Assembly (NCBI GenBank): GCA_017962745.1 | Contig: JAGCUR010000007.1 | Coordinates: 1 to 64,000, forward strand | Direction of reading: 5' to 3' | DNA length: 64,000 nt | DNA from: Bacilli bacterium | GTDB lineage: Bacteria > Bacillota_I > Bacilli_A > ML615J-28 > CAG-698 | Part shown: piece after piece, positions 52,801 through 62,246 of the stretch | How positions within the stretch are numbered: the first letter of the stretch is position 1 | Layout of the letters: each line of letters opens with the position of its first letter | Translations under genes and position numbers: made by a program | Notes under the pieces: generated by a model | Database searches by the model: none | The model's input: only the letters and a program-made list of their open reading frames with translations | What the model was told of the DNA's origin: nothing

Positions 52801-53067
52801 GCTAATATTGAAGCATTCCAAGCATTGTCTTGGACAGTTGATGAATTAGCTGTTCTAATGCAACAATGGGAAAACACAGTTGGTGTACCAGAAGTAGCAG
52901 GTGGTTATTACACTGGACGTAACCTAGAAAATGCATTTAGATATGTAGTTAATAATAAAACAAATCCTCGAGAGACACTTGATGACTATGTAAGAACAAT
53001 CAATAACGAAATAAATCGTAAGCGTGATGAGTTCGGACTTGGTACATCACCTGACTACTACGGCTAA
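49852..53067 (+). CDS. Large membrane-anchored ABC solute-binding protein with carbohydrate-binding-like modules
   Basis: The 1071-residue chain has one membrane helix (about 12-33) and no lipobox Cys, so it is tethered by the helix and not by lipid. Two beta-sandwich-like modules follow (about 85-280 and 318-460), each with a GSATWEFNVPADGFYNI-like or WISWNVNVPVAGLYKISL pattern reminiscent of CBM6/35. A helical linker and a small strand region come next. From about 633 to the end there is a family-1 sugar-binding protein with WLLTGGSAGREQANAIRTL, SGNGPDVAIQADNGTPVN and WEFMKWWTS. Usual binding proteins have about 430 residues. It is the only binding protein in the locus. Confidence 0.85.
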   Translation: MKVVITDKMLKKIFFIALGVVVFVILIIAIVQSFDKGHVSSNSTIMKDVSPTGKYLKYLQLNNYEDESLYPTETIELNAKDAVLVAGSTNETYFKEINSNHVHMQRNDRGEEQEVTIRYDEITDTDGTLLASDASDKVIYMGATGSATWEFNVPADGFYNILLDYVAEQSGGANIERKFVVDEAKDANGNYIPPYDALLNVSFQRVWGDAPGADIITDINGNQIKPEQAEYFFRRQVYAKDSVGYVTEPYLVFFEAGNHKLTIEAVRECMTIYNVYLTPKEHYDSYQTVYNNWISSGAKIVDKDNMDINQTEWTIQGEDSTYRSSSTLYAVSDRSSKFNHPADHVKILLNVIGGAKWSTSGDWISWNVNVPVAGLYKISLRCKQNSSRGLFAVRTVSINNEIPFAEAKNCKFNYSANYSIVTLGNSEGDFYFYLNQGENIISLEASLGDYGSEINSVQSIIDNLNNVYRQIIAITGTSPDNYINYKLKERLPELFDNADTEEANDGLFKSYAKELREIAARITEISGEKSGETASLETMALQLEKFVKKPRNIQRNLSTFSSNISSLGTWILTVTEQTLTIDEIYVHTKDFKLPRANPNFFGDLGFKFIAFVRSFFFDYTTIGKTEATAGYENIEVWLLTGGSAGREQANAIRTLVNSSFTHQHRINVDLKAVSSGVLLTATLSGNGPDVAIQADNGTPVNYAIRGAIYDLTQFDDFVVEEKVDANGNKSYSVKVDGEAESRWQDSAMTPYELEGGFYALPNTQGFLVMFYRTDIFEAQGWDVPQTWTDAINLIPELQFQNLSFYLPLNTVGASSVVNQVFASRLYQTGGRFYRTKLNEETGLEYMESNFDSEEAINAFEFWCSFYTDYSFSLSVSGGTFINRFRTGEMPIGIASYETYNTLAVSAPEIRGKWKFALMPGTVDDNGDLHIDGAAGGSAIMLMKQAKNPEGGWEFMKWWTSADTQIQYAREIESILGAAARHPTANIEAFQALSWTVDELAVLMQQWENTVGVPEVAGGYYTGRNLENAFRYVVNNKTNPRETLDDYVRTINNEINRKRDEFGLGTSPDYYG

Positions 53068-53081
53068 AAAGGAGGGAAATA

Positions 53082-54083
53082 ATGGAAAATTCAATAAACA
53101 AAGAACCTAACTTTTTAGTTAAGGGGTGGAAGAAATTTACTAATTGGTGGAACGAAACTGGTCGTAAGATTGACAAATGGAGTAAACGTGGTAAACCAAT
53201 CAGAAGAAAATTATATTTGAATAGAACATTATATTTAATGATGTTCCCATTCTTACTATTATTCTTATTCTTCACAGTTATTCCAGTATTAATGAGTTTA
53301 TATTTAAGCTTTACTTACTATAACATGTTAGAGACACCAAAGTTTATTTGGTTTAGTAACTACTTAACACTATTCTTAGATGACCAAATATTTATTACTG
53401 CTTTAAAGAATACAGTAATCTTAGCAGTTATTACTGGTCCAGTTGGTTATATCATGGCATTCGTATTTGCCTGGTTAATTAACGAACTACCTGACCGTAT
53501 TAGACCTATTATTACATTAGTATTCTATGCACCATCACTTGCAGGTAATGCCCTAGCTATTTGGACATATATCTTCTCAAGTGACTCATATGGATATGCT
53601 AATGCGTTCTTAGTAAGTTTTGGTTTAATCCAAGAACCAATTCAATGGTTAACAAATACTAAATACATCTTAGCAATCGTTATTATCGTACAGTTATGGA
53701 TGAGTTTAGGTGTTAACTTCTTGTCACTAGTTGCGGGTCTTAAAGGTGTTGATAAAACACTATATGAAGCTGCAGCTGTTGACGGTGTTAAAAATAGATG
53801 GCAAGAGTTATGGTACATCACACTTCCTAGTATGAAACCACAACTTGTGTTTAGTGCCGTTATTCAAATTTCAGGTACTTTAGGTATCGGATCAATTACT
53901 GTATCACTAGCGGGCTTCCCATCAGTAGACTATGCAGCCCATACGATTGTAAACCACTTACAAGACTATGGTAACTTGCGTTTCGAAATGGGTTACGCTT
54001 CAGCTATCGCAACCTTATTATTCTTAGCATCAATCGGACTTAATAAGTTGATCAGAAAGATCATTAGTAAGGTAGGTGAATAA
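53082..54083 (+). CDS. Sugar ABC transporter permease, MalF-type, pair 1
   Basis: The 333-residue protein has a basic cytoplasmic N-terminus of about 45 residues and six membrane helices. The coupling motif is EAAAVDGVKNRWQELWYITLP near residues 227-247, the EAA loop that contacts the ATPase. The first helix region (YLMMFPFLLLFLFFTVIPVLMS) is typical of MalF/UgpA-like subunits. GGAGGG precedes the ATG. Its gene lies directly after the binding protein and 1 base before its partner. Confidence 0.92.
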   Translation: MENSINKEPNFLVKGWKKFTNWWNETGRKIDKWSKRGKPIRRKLYLNRTLYLMMFPFLLLFLFFTVIPVLMSLYLSFTYYNMLETPKFIWFSNYLTLFLDDQIFITALKNTVILAVITGPVGYIMAFVFAWLINELPDRIRPIITLVFYAPSLAGNALAIWTYIFSSDSYGYANAFLVSFGLIQEPIQWLTNTKYILAIVIIVQLWMSLGVNFLSLVAGLKGVDKTLYEAAAVDGVKNRWQELWYITLPSMKPQLVFSAVIQISGTLGIGSITVSLAGFPSVDYAAHTIVNHLQDYGNLRFEMGYASAIATLLFLASIGLNKLIRKIISKVGE

Positions 54084-54084
54084 G

Positions 54085-55056
54085 ATGGCAGAAAAGATTA
54101 AAAAAGTTAGAGTAAAGCGTTCTAAACGCGATATTAACGATATCAAGTCTGCTAGAATTGATTCGCGCCCATTCTCAGAAATTAGTAATTCGAAGGTATA
54201 TCGTAGATCAAAGAAAAAGAAAAGAGTAAACCGTTCAACAGGTGGTGATATTGCCCTAATCGTATTCTTAGCGATTTGTGGAATATTTAGTTTCTTACCA
54301 TTATTACTAACAGTTAATAATGCGTTCAAACCACTTGATGAATTATTCTTATTCCCACCAAGATTCTTCGTTCGTAAGCCAACACTTGCAAACTTTGAAA
54401 ACTTGGCTAATGCGCTAACTAGTTCACTAGTTCCATTCTCAAGATATTTCTTCAATACTATATTAATTACAATCGCCGGAACATTTGGTCACTTATTAGT
54501 TGCTTCAATGTGTGCATACCCACTAGCAAAATATAAAGTACCTGGTGGTGCATTCATTCTATCAATTATCACTTTATCATTAATGTTCCCTGGTAGTGTT
54601 ACAGGTATCCCTCGTTATATCATTTTCAACTGGTTTGGAATGATTGATACCCACTGGTCAATAATCTTACCTGCCCTACAATCATCCCTTGGTCTATTCT
54701 TAATGAGACAGTTTATGGTTGGTGTACCAACAGAACTTCTAGAATCTGCCAAGATCGATGGTGCTGGTGAGTTTAGAATTTATTGGAAAATCGTTATGCC
54801 TCTAGTTAAACCTGCTTGGTTAACTTTAATTATCTTATTAATCCAAGATCTATGGTCTGCAGATGGATCAAGTTATATCTATCGTGAAGATTATAAGTTA
54901 GTAAGTTATGCCTTAAGCCAGATTTCAGCTGGTGGTCCAGCCCTAGAAGGTATTTCAGCTGCCGTTAGTTTAATTATGATTTTAGTACCAATCCTTGTAT
55001 TCATAATTTCTCAATCACAAGTTATGGAAACAATGGCTCATTCTGGTATGAAGTAG
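54085..55056 (+). CDS. Sugar ABC transporter permease, MalG-type, pair 1
   Basis: The 323-residue protein has a very basic N-terminus (about 1-50, many Lys/Arg) and six membrane helices. The EAA loop is ESAKIDGAGEFRIYWKIVMP. The SMCAYPLAKYKVPG and GVPTELLESAK segments are typical of MalG/UgpE-like subunits. ATG at 54085 is used because AGGTAGGTGA is well spaced; a GTG at 54076 would sit on that site. It completes the first permease pair. Confidence 0.92.
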   Translation: MAEKIKKVRVKRSKRDINDIKSARIDSRPFSEISNSKVYRRSKKKKRVNRSTGGDIALIVFLAICGIFSFLPLLLTVNNAFKPLDELFLFPPRFFVRKPTLANFENLANALTSSLVPFSRYFFNTILITIAGTFGHLLVASMCAYPLAKYKVPGGAFILSIITLSLMFPGSVTGIPRYIIFNWFGMIDTHWSIILPALQSSLGLFLMRQFMVGVPTELLESAKIDGAGEFRIYWKIVMPLVKPAWLTLIILLIQDLWSADGSSYIYREDYKLVSYALSQISAGGPALEGISAAVSLIMILVPILVFIISQSQVMETMAHSGMK

Positions 55057-55067
55057 GAGTAAGTTTT

Positions 55068-57254
55068 ATGAAAAGAATTATCTCTAAAATCTTCATTCTA
55101 GTTTTAGCCGTTAGTTTACTTGGTCTCGGATTACACAGTAAGGCAGCAACTGGTTATTCATATGACCACAATAAAAAAATTATTTATTCAGCAGAAGGCT
55201 TAATTTATGACCACAGCTTCGATGGTAAATCATTAGGTATTGGTTATAGTGGACTTACTTCTCCTGAAGACTTCTTCATCTTCAATCATCCAACTACAGA
55301 TGAAGTGAAGATGTACTTAACAGATTCAAAAGCAAACACAATATATGTATTAGATACAACATTTAATAAGATTGATGCATACAATTCATTTGTTTTAGAT
55401 GTAGCTAAATTTAATGATACACAACTTAAAGCAATGAAGAGTAATGGTGCTTCTATTGTAGTAAGTTATGAAAAAGCTGATAGGATTGTAGAAGACTTTT
55501 TGAAAGATTTAAATAAATCAATCAAAGCTAATGGATTTATGCCACAAAATGGTATTGAAATTAGTGGCGGTACTAAAGTCACTACAATTAGCGCATCTAA
55601 CTTCTACGAAGCTACTAAATATATTTTAGTAGGTAAAGGAACAAGTGATGAAAACTGGGATAGTACTGCTAAAGGTCTTTTAGAAGTTGATAAAGCATTC
55701 ACATCAAAATGGTTATGGTATTTATCATATGCTCAAAGCACTCATTTAAGTAATGAATACTTACTTGGTGCATGTAACAAAGCAGGCTTGCTATATGATT
55801 ATAGCGGTGCAACAGCAGAAGTATATGATGTAAGTTCAGCAAAGATGTTAGCTAATAACATTGCTAACTTAATCAATTACTCTAGTGAAACAAAACACGG
55901 TGTAGAAGGTAATAGCTATGTAGCTTCAAACTTCGCAAATAAAGAAGCAACTGAAGCTAAGTTAGTAGAAGATTGTGGTGCAATGTCACTAAATGCTATT
56001 AGAAATGCTGGTACTTATACAATCGGTTTAGCTAACCCTAAATCAGCATATCGTAGTGTTATCACTAAGTTTGCAGATGAATCATTAGATAACCGTGATT
56101 TCTTATACATTTGTGACTACGATAATAACCAAGTATTATGTATCGATTCACAAACATTAGAAATTAAGATCGTTATTACTAACCCTAACGAATACGAAAA
56201 TGTATTAGTATTCGACGCGCAAGTATTCCAACCTCAAAAAGTTGTTACTGATAACGCTGGTAGAATTTATGTTATCGCTAATAGTGTCTTTGAAGGTATT
56301 CTTCAATTCGATGCTGATGGTATTTATAAACGTTTCACAGGTGTTAACAACGTAACATTAACTGCTTGGGATATCTTCTGGTTATCAGTATCAACTGAAG
56401 CCCAATACGAAAGTAGAAAATCATATATCAATACGACATTTACAAGTATGGCAGTAGATGTAACTGGTACATTTATTTATAGTACTGCTTCACCTATTAC
56501 TAACTCAAATGGTAGTGTTAACTCTACAGCAATGATTAAGAAACTTAATCCAGCTGGAAAAGATGTACTACGTCGTAACGGATATGCTCCTCCTCAAGGT
56601 GACTTGACATATGTAGCTGACACTGCAAATGGTGCAGAAATTGCTGTTGGTCCATCAAGCTTTAACGCAATCGCTGTTAATGAATATGGTATGTATACAG
56701 TCGTTGATAGTAAACGTAACCGCCTATTTACATATGACAACGAAGGACATCTACTTTATATCTCAGGTGAAAGCGGAAAATACACTAACGTATTAGATGC
56801 TCCTGTTGCTATTCAATATTATGGCGATGATATCATCGTCCTAGATAAGAATACTAAAGAATTAAAAGTATTCGTATCAACTGAAATCGGTGGTTACATC
56901 AATAAAGCCGTAGAACTAGAATACAAAGGCGATATTGATAGTGCAGCAGAATACTGGAAGAAAGTTATCAAATTCAATGCTAACTACGAATATGCATATG
57001 TTGGTGTTGGTAAGAAGTACTTAAAAGATAAAGAGTACAAGACTGCAATGCAATACTTCAAGAATGGTTCTAATAAATTACAATACTCTGAAGCATATAA
57101 GTTATATCGAAATAACATCATCAAGAAATATGCTCCTCCAGTATTATATGTAATTGTAGGACTAGTAATTGTTCTAGTTGTATTCAAGATTGTTAGAAAG
57201 AAGCTAGGTAAGAACAAACCTAAAGAAGAATTAAATATGGGTGAGGACGAATAA
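55068..57254 (+). CDS. Secreted beta-propeller (NHL/YVTN-like) protein with TPR and C-terminal anchor
   Basis: The 728-residue protein has a Sec signal peptide (1-27, ending SKAAT). The long beta-rich part looks like a propeller: LYICDYDNNQVLCIDSQTLEIKIVI, VTDNAGRIYVIANSVFEGILQFDADG, IAVNEYGMYTVVDSKRNRLFTYDNEG and YYGDDIIVLDKNTKELKVF are successive blade strands. A TPR-like region follows (about 611-685: GDIDSAAEYWKKVIKFNANYE, YKTAMQYFKNGS). A membrane helix (688-708) and a Lys-rich tail end the chain. It should face outward. AGGAG precedes the ATG. Its role beside permeases is not established. Confidence 0.82.
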   Translation: MKRIISKIFILVLAVSLLGLGLHSKAATGYSYDHNKKIIYSAEGLIYDHSFDGKSLGIGYSGLTSPEDFFIFNHPTTDEVKMYLTDSKANTIYVLDTTFNKIDAYNSFVLDVAKFNDTQLKAMKSNGASIVVSYEKADRIVEDFLKDLNKSIKANGFMPQNGIEISGGTKVTTISASNFYEATKYILVGKGTSDENWDSTAKGLLEVDKAFTSKWLWYLSYAQSTHLSNEYLLGACNKAGLLYDYSGATAEVYDVSSAKMLANNIANLINYSSETKHGVEGNSYVASNFANKEATEAKLVEDCGAMSLNAIRNAGTYTIGLANPKSAYRSVITKFADESLDNRDFLYICDYDNNQVLCIDSQTLEIKIVITNPNEYENVLVFDAQVFQPQKVVTDNAGRIYVIANSVFEGILQFDADGIYKRFTGVNNVTLTAWDIFWLSVSTEAQYESRKSYINTTFTSMAVDVTGTFIYSTASPITNSNGSVNSTAMIKKLNPAGKDVLRRNGYAPPQGDLTYVADTANGAEIAVGPSSFNAIAVNEYGMYTVVDSKRNRLFTYDNEGHLLYISGESGKYTNVLDAPVAIQYYGDDIIVLDKNTKELKVFVSTEIGGYINKAVELEYKGDIDSAAEYWKKVIKFNANYEYAYVGVGKKYLKDKEYKTAMQYFKNGSNKLQYSEAYKLYRNNIIKKYAPPVLYVIVGLVIVLVVFKIVRKKLGKNKPKEELNMGEDE

Positions 57255-57255
57255 T

Positions 57256-58002
57256 ATGGAAAAAGAAGTATTAGATTCTCAACAATTAAATAAATCTTCT
57301 GAAGAAACAAAGGAAAGCAAAGCTAAGAAGTTCTTCGGCGTTCTTAAAAGATTTTGGAAATATTTCGTAGAAGAATATATTAAGTTTCCACTATATATTC
57401 TTGCCCATCCAATGAAGGGTTTCATGATGTTCCAAAGAGAACATCGTGCAAAATGGGGTCCAGCAATCTTTTATGCCGTAGTTGTTATCATTATTAACAT
57501 CTTAGACTTCCAATATGTTTCGATTGAAATTCGTGACCGTGATTTGAAGAACTTAAAGTTCTTCGCCCAAATCACATATATCGTAGGACCCATCTTACTT
57601 TATACATTTGCTAGTTGGGCATGTACTACCATCCTTGATGGTAAAGGTAAATTAAAAGAAATATTCTTAATGACATGCTATTCATTATTCCCACTTGCTT
57701 GGTGTAGTGGAATTGCCTTAGCATTAAGTAATATTTTAACTGGTACAGAACTTGCCATTTACCGTTTGATTTATGCTCTAGGTTATGTATTAATGGGTTA
57801 TATGATCTTTACGGGAATGATTACTATTCACGAGTTTGGATTAGGTAAAACACTGTTTTCTTTAATTCTTACATTAATAGCGGCAATCGTAATTGTCTTT
57901 GTCATTTTATTAATGTATGAATTGTTCCAAAAGATGTTCGGTTTTCTTTATACTTTGTATACTGAAATAACGCAAAGAGATCTTTTGAGGTTCCGAAAAT
58001 GA
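57256..58002 (+). CDS. Yip1-family membrane protein
   Basis: The 248-residue protein has a basic/acidic N-terminal 50 residues and five hydrophobic helices. The FPLYILAHPMKGFMMFQRE opening, TTILDGKGKLKEIFLMTCYSLFP loop and TGMITIHEFGLGKTLFSLILT are those of the bacterial YIP1 family. Members have no defined biochemical role. It starts two bases after the propeller gene and overlaps the DUF5696 gene by four bases, so the three are translationally coupled. A start at 57241 (GTG) is also open but lies within the previous gene. Confidence 0.83.
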   Translation: MEKEVLDSQQLNKSSEETKESKAKKFFGVLKRFWKYFVEEYIKFPLYILAHPMKGFMMFQREHRAKWGPAIFYAVVVIIINILDFQYVSIEIRDRDLKNLKFFAQITYIVGPILLYTFASWACTTILDGKGKLKEIFLMTCYSLFPLAWCSGIALALSNILTGTELAIYRLIYALGYVLMGYMIFTGMITIHEFGLGKTLFSLILTLIAAIVIVFVILLMYELFQKMFGFLYTLYTEITQRDLLRFRK

Positions 58003-61000
58003 TGCGATTTTTAAAAGCTAAATTCATCATTCCGGCTTTAATTGTAATCCTTGCAGTTATCGTAGTACTTTTATATTTTGTTGGTGCTTTAAAAGCTAAC
58101 GCTAAATCATTTGATAATATTCCATTTGATTTATCAAAGTTTGTGGTTGCTAGTGAACAAGAAACACTTAACAAAAATAAGAAGATAGCTGAAAATGCTA
58201 ACTTCATTATGTATTTTGATGAAGACACAACAGTTGTAACTATCGAAGATAAGACTACTCATAAGCTTTATACAACTGCTATCCCATCTGAAGCTAACGC
58301 CGAAGGTGAATATGTAGCAGAAGGTCAAGATACAGGCTTACTTGATAGTGAAAATAATCCAATTTTAGAAAACGTAGATAAGAAATCATTAATGTCTAAC
58401 TTCATTCTTTACTACATTAAGAAAGATGGTAAAGAAAGCGGAAGTAGCTTAAACGTTATTGAAAATAGCGTTGCCTTCAAGAATGAATTAATTGGTGAAT
58501 ACGAACGTCATTATTCATTCTATGAAAACCAAGAAGAAGGCTTAGTTCAAGTATGTTATGACATTGGTAAATTCTCATCAATTTCAGCTTATTTCCCTTC
58601 AAAAGCTAAAAAGACTGATTGGGATGACCTAATCAGAGGTAACATTAGATTTGAAGAAAGAATTACTAGTCAAAAAGAAACTGGTTATATTTCATATACT
58701 GGTCGTGCTTATTGTTATGGTGATGATATTCTAGAATATCTTCAAAATAATGATTTACTAGATTATGAAACTGAACCAAGACTTACTGATCCTAAAGAAA
58801 GAGAATATTTAGTAACTCTAAATCCTGATAATCTTCTTTATGATACATATGGAACATATTTAAATTGTGAAGGTTCACCTCTTAAATATAATCCATTCAT
58901 TTCATACAACGAATGGGAATTCTTATCAAAGACATATTATCAATTGGGTGTTTCAGATACAATCGTTGATGAAAACGGCGAAGCTGTTAGATATTACGGT
59001 GTTGATAAAATGTCTACAAACATCGCTCGTGAATTATATAATTACTTATACACAAAACATATTCAAACAGTAGAAAAAGTAGTTGGTAGTACAACTGAAA
59101 CTGTTCAATTAAAATATGATAATGGTGAATATGTATACCGTGGTGGTTTCCATGCCCGCGATGAAGAAGGTAATTATTTATATGAAACAGATGAAGAAGG
59201 TAACTTAGTTCCTGTTCAAGGCTTCTATAACGTTGAAATGGTAGAAGAACAAGATATTTACTTTGGTGTTGATGCCGATGTTACACTTCCTGTATTTAGA
59301 GTAGCTTTACAATTCAAGCTAACTGAAAAAGGTTTAGAAGTATCTGTTATTCATGATTCATTATTAGATTCATCAAATTGGACTAAAGATGATAACAAGA
59401 TGTATAACGGTAAATGTAAGATCGCACGTATTGAAATGGCACCAATGCTTGCTTCTTCATATGTAGCAACAGATGGCGCTGGCCAAATCATCTTACCAGA
59501 TGGTAGCGGCTCAGTTATTGAATTCAATAACCACGCCGAAGACCGTGGCGCATCTGCTTACAACCATACAATTTATGGTCCTGATGAAGTATTCTTAGTA
59601 AATAACCAAACAGCTCAAACGCCAGATTTAATGTTCCCAATGTTTGGTTTCTTAGATAACGCAAGTAACAAAGGCGTTATGGGTGTTGTTAAGAAAGGTG
59701 CTAACCTATCTTCAATTGTAGCCGACTCAAATAGATCGGGTACACCATATAACTATGTTAAGTTTACAACTTATATTCGTGAAATCGAAAAGCTAGAATT
59801 AGCTTATGGATGGTATCGATATAAAATCGATAAATGGGCTGAATATATGTGCCCAACAGATATTGTATATGATTATTGGTTCATTAAAGGCGACGATCTA
59901 AACTACTCAAGTTTAGCTAAGGTTTATCAATCATACTTATGCGCTCAATATAATATCTTGCCATCTGATGCTACAGATAAAACAGTTGTTAACCTTAATA
60001 TGGTAGGTGCTTATAGACATTACCAATTAACACTTGGTATTATCTACTACAAGAAGAGTGCCTTAACATCATTCGAACAAGCTGAAGAAATCGTTCAAGA
60101 ATTAATTGATAATGGCGTCGATAAGATGGCTATATCTTATAAAGGCTGGACGCAAGATGCGCTAGAATATAAGTTACGTCGTAACTTTAGTATCTCAAGT
60201 GCCCTTGGTGGCAAGAAAGATATGCAAGATTTAAGCGCCTTCTTTGCTAGCAAAGGAATTGACTTCTATCCAGAACTTAATATCTCTACAAACAAAGGAT
60301 ATAAGTTAGGATTTGGTAATTCTAAATACACAGCTAGAGGTGTTGGTAATGTTGCGGCTAAAGAATATGCATACGACTTATCAAAGAATCAATACGATAA
60401 GAAATCAAAACCAACTTATTTAGTATCTCCTAAGTTCTATACTAATATTTCAGAAGTAGTATCTAAATCATTTGCAAAGACAAATGCTAATGGTATTTAC
60501 TTAATTGACTTAGGAAATGAAAAGATTGGTGATTATCGTAAGAGTAATCCAATTTACGCCGAAGCTAATAAGTATTATCAAATCGATGCCATGAATTATT
60601 GGAAAGAGAATGGCTATAAAGTTCAATTAAATCGTCCATTTGATTATGCTATTGGATCTGCTTCAAGTATCGTTGGTGCTCCACTAACTACAACTTTAGA
60701 TCCAATCATTAACTATACTATTCCATTCTATGAATTAGTATTAAGTGGAATTGTTGATTATAGTATGGAAATCATTAATGGTACTAATGACTATAGCGTT
60801 GAATGGTATTTAGCTAAAGCAGCTGAAACTGGATCTAACTTATATTTCCAAGTAGCATATAAAGATAATTCAATCTTGCTTGAAACAGATTATACTCAAT
60901 ATTACCGTGTTCATTTTGAACAATGGAAAGATACAATCATTGATATGACTACAAGATTAAATCAACTTGGAATTCATGGTGGTCACTTAGTTAAACATGA

Positions 61001-61136
61001 ATCAATCAACGTCAATGGATTAACTATTGCGAAAGTAGAATATAGTAACGGTATTAAACTATATGTTAACACTAATAGTCGTGATGTCATCTACGATGGT
61101 AAGACTATTAAAGCATATAGTTGGTACAAGTTATAG
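57999..61136 (+). CDS. DUF5696-type large extracytoplasmic protein, possible glycoside-hydrolase-like barrel
   Basis: The 1045-residue protein has an N-terminal membrane helix (about 10-30) and is then extracytoplasmic. The N-terminal half is beta-rich. From about 483 come SSYVATDGAGQIILPDGSGSVIEFNN, a segment I associate with DUF5696, and from about 690 alternating strands and helices. Motifs such as MAISYKGWTQDAL, GIDFYPELNIS, ANGIYLIDLGNEK and YSMEIINGTND suggest a TIM barrel. Candidate acidic residues sit at strand ends, but no family-specific catalytic pair can be named. It may be an enzyme trimming a glycan at the surface or an inactive binder. GAGG precedes the ATG. Confidence 0.75.
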   Translation: MMRFLKAKFIIPALIVILAVIVVLLYFVGALKANAKSFDNIPFDLSKFVVASEQETLNKNKKIAENANFIMYFDEDTTVVTIEDKTTHKLYTTAIPSEANAEGEYVAEGQDTGLLDSENNPILENVDKKSLMSNFILYYIKKDGKESGSSLNVIENSVAFKNELIGEYERHYSFYENQEEGLVQVCYDIGKFSSISAYFPSKAKKTDWDDLIRGNIRFEERITSQKETGYISYTGRAYCYGDDILEYLQNNDLLDYETEPRLTDPKEREYLVTLNPDNLLYDTYGTYLNCEGSPLKYNPFISYNEWEFLSKTYYQLGVSDTIVDENGEAVRYYGVDKMSTNIARELYNYLYTKHIQTVEKVVGSTTETVQLKYDNGEYVYRGGFHARDEEGNYLYETDEEGNLVPVQGFYNVEMVEEQDIYFGVDADVTLPVFRVALQFKLTEKGLEVSVIHDSLLDSSNWTKDDNKMYNGKCKIARIEMAPMLASSYVATDGAGQIILPDGSGSVIEFNNHAEDRGASAYNHTIYGPDEVFLVNNQTAQTPDLMFPMFGFLDNASNKGVMGVVKKGANLSSIVADSNRSGTPYNYVKFTTYIREIEKLELAYGWYRYKIDKWAEYMCPTDIVYDYWFIKGDDLNYSSLAKVYQSYLCAQYNILPSDATDKTVVNLNMVGAYRHYQLTLGIIYYKKSALTSFEQAEEIVQELIDNGVDKMAISYKGWTQDALEYKLRRNFSISSALGGKKDMQDLSAFFASKGIDFYPELNISTNKGYKLGFGNSKYTARGVGNVAAKEYAYDLSKNQYDKKSKPTYLVSPKFYTNISEVVSKSFAKTNANGIYLIDLGNEKIGDYRKSNPIYAEANKYYQIDAMNYWKENGYKVQLNRPFDYAIGSASSIVGAPLTTTLDPIINYTIPFYELVLSGIVDYSMEIINGTNDYSVEWYLAKAAETGSNLYFQVAYKDNSILLETDYTQYYRVHFEQWKDTIIDMTTRLNQLGIHGGHLVKHESINVNGLTIAKVEYSNGIKLYVNTNSRDVIYDGKTIKAYSWYKL

Positions 61137-61154
61137 GACTAAAGGAGGTTAAAA

Positions 61155-62246
61155 ATGGAAGTTAAACAAGAAAAGAAATCATTTTTCCGTAACCTTGGTC
61201 ATTCTATCGCAAATGGTTGGCGTAAGATGCGCAATGCCATTAGCAATTTCTTCTATAAGATAAGAAATTCAAAGTTTATGAGAAAAGTTGGTGAGATTTT
61301 ATCATTCTTACCAAACAAGATCGCTAAACATATTCCTTATCGTAAAAGAAAAGCTATTTGGGGTGTTATCTTTGTCATTCCACTAGCTATTGGTTTTACA
61401 TATTTCTTCTTAATTCCATTCGTCCAAATGTTCATCTATAGTTTCTCTTTTGTAACTATTGGTGATGCTGGTCTAGAACAATGGGGTGTTGGTTTTAAGA
61501 ACTACATATATATCTTTACAGAAGATCCAAACTTTACAGAAAACTTCAGTAAAGCCGTATTATCAATGTTAACAGATATTCCAACCATTTTAATCTTTAG
61601 TTTATTAATGGCTGTAATTCTAAATTCTAAATTTAAAGGTAGAGCACTTGTAAGAAGTATATTCTTCGTGCCAGTTATCTTTAACTCACAAGCCGTTACT
61701 GCTGCTATTGCTAATACATCTAATTCATTAAATGCAGCCGCAAGTGCTTCAACAAACGACTTGTTTGCCCAAATGTTTAACTTTAGTACGTTCCTTCAAA
61801 ACGCTGGTATTCCATACTTCTTAGTATCATTTATCGGAAGCGTTTCAACGAAGATTTACGATATTATTAGTTATTCAGGTATTCAAATTATTATCTTCCT
61901 AACAGCTATTCAAGGTGTTCCTGTTCACCTATATGAAGCAGCTAAAATGGAAGGTGCAACACAATACGATATGTTCTGGAAGATTACTTTCCCAATGGTA
62001 TCACCAATGATGTTAACTTGTGCGGTGTATACAGTTGTAGATGCATTCTTAAGATCACCAATCTTATCAAGTATTCAAGCATGGTATGCAAAAGGTACAG
62101 GTACATACGGAAGTAAAACTCTAGGAACTTTATCAAACTACGGAATTAATGCTGCTATGTCAGTTATATTCTGTTTGATGAGTTTATTGATCGTAGCTAT
62201 TGTGTTAGGCATATTGTCAAGGTTGGTATTCTACTATGACGATTAA
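61155..62246 (+). CDS. Sugar ABC transporter permease, MalF-type, pair 2
   Basis: The 363-residue protein has an unusually long basic N-terminus (about 75 residues) and six membrane helices. The EAA loop reads EAAKMEGATQYDMFWKITFP. Between helices there is an Asn/Ala/Ser-rich outer loop (ANTSNSLNAAASASTND) not seen in the pair 1 subunit. AAAGGAGG precedes the ATG. It overlaps its partner by 11 bases. Sequence differences from the pair 1 permease are large, so the pairs are old paralogs. Confidence 0.9.
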   Translation: MEVKQEKKSFFRNLGHSIANGWRKMRNAISNFFYKIRNSKFMRKVGEILSFLPNKIAKHIPYRKRKAIWGVIFVIPLAIGFTYFFLIPFVQMFIYSFSFVTIGDAGLEQWGVGFKNYIYIFTEDPNFTENFSKAVLSMLTDIPTILIFSLLMAVILNSKFKGRALVRSIFFVPVIFNSQAVTAAIANTSNSLNAAASASTNDLFAQMFNFSTFLQNAGIPYFLVSFIGSVSTKIYDIISYSGIQIIIFLTAIQGVPVHLYEAAKMEGATQYDMFWKITFPMVSPMMLTCAVYTVVDAFLRSPILSSIQAWYAKGTGTYGSKTLGTLSNYGINAAMSVIFCLMSLLIVAIVLGILSRLVFYYDD

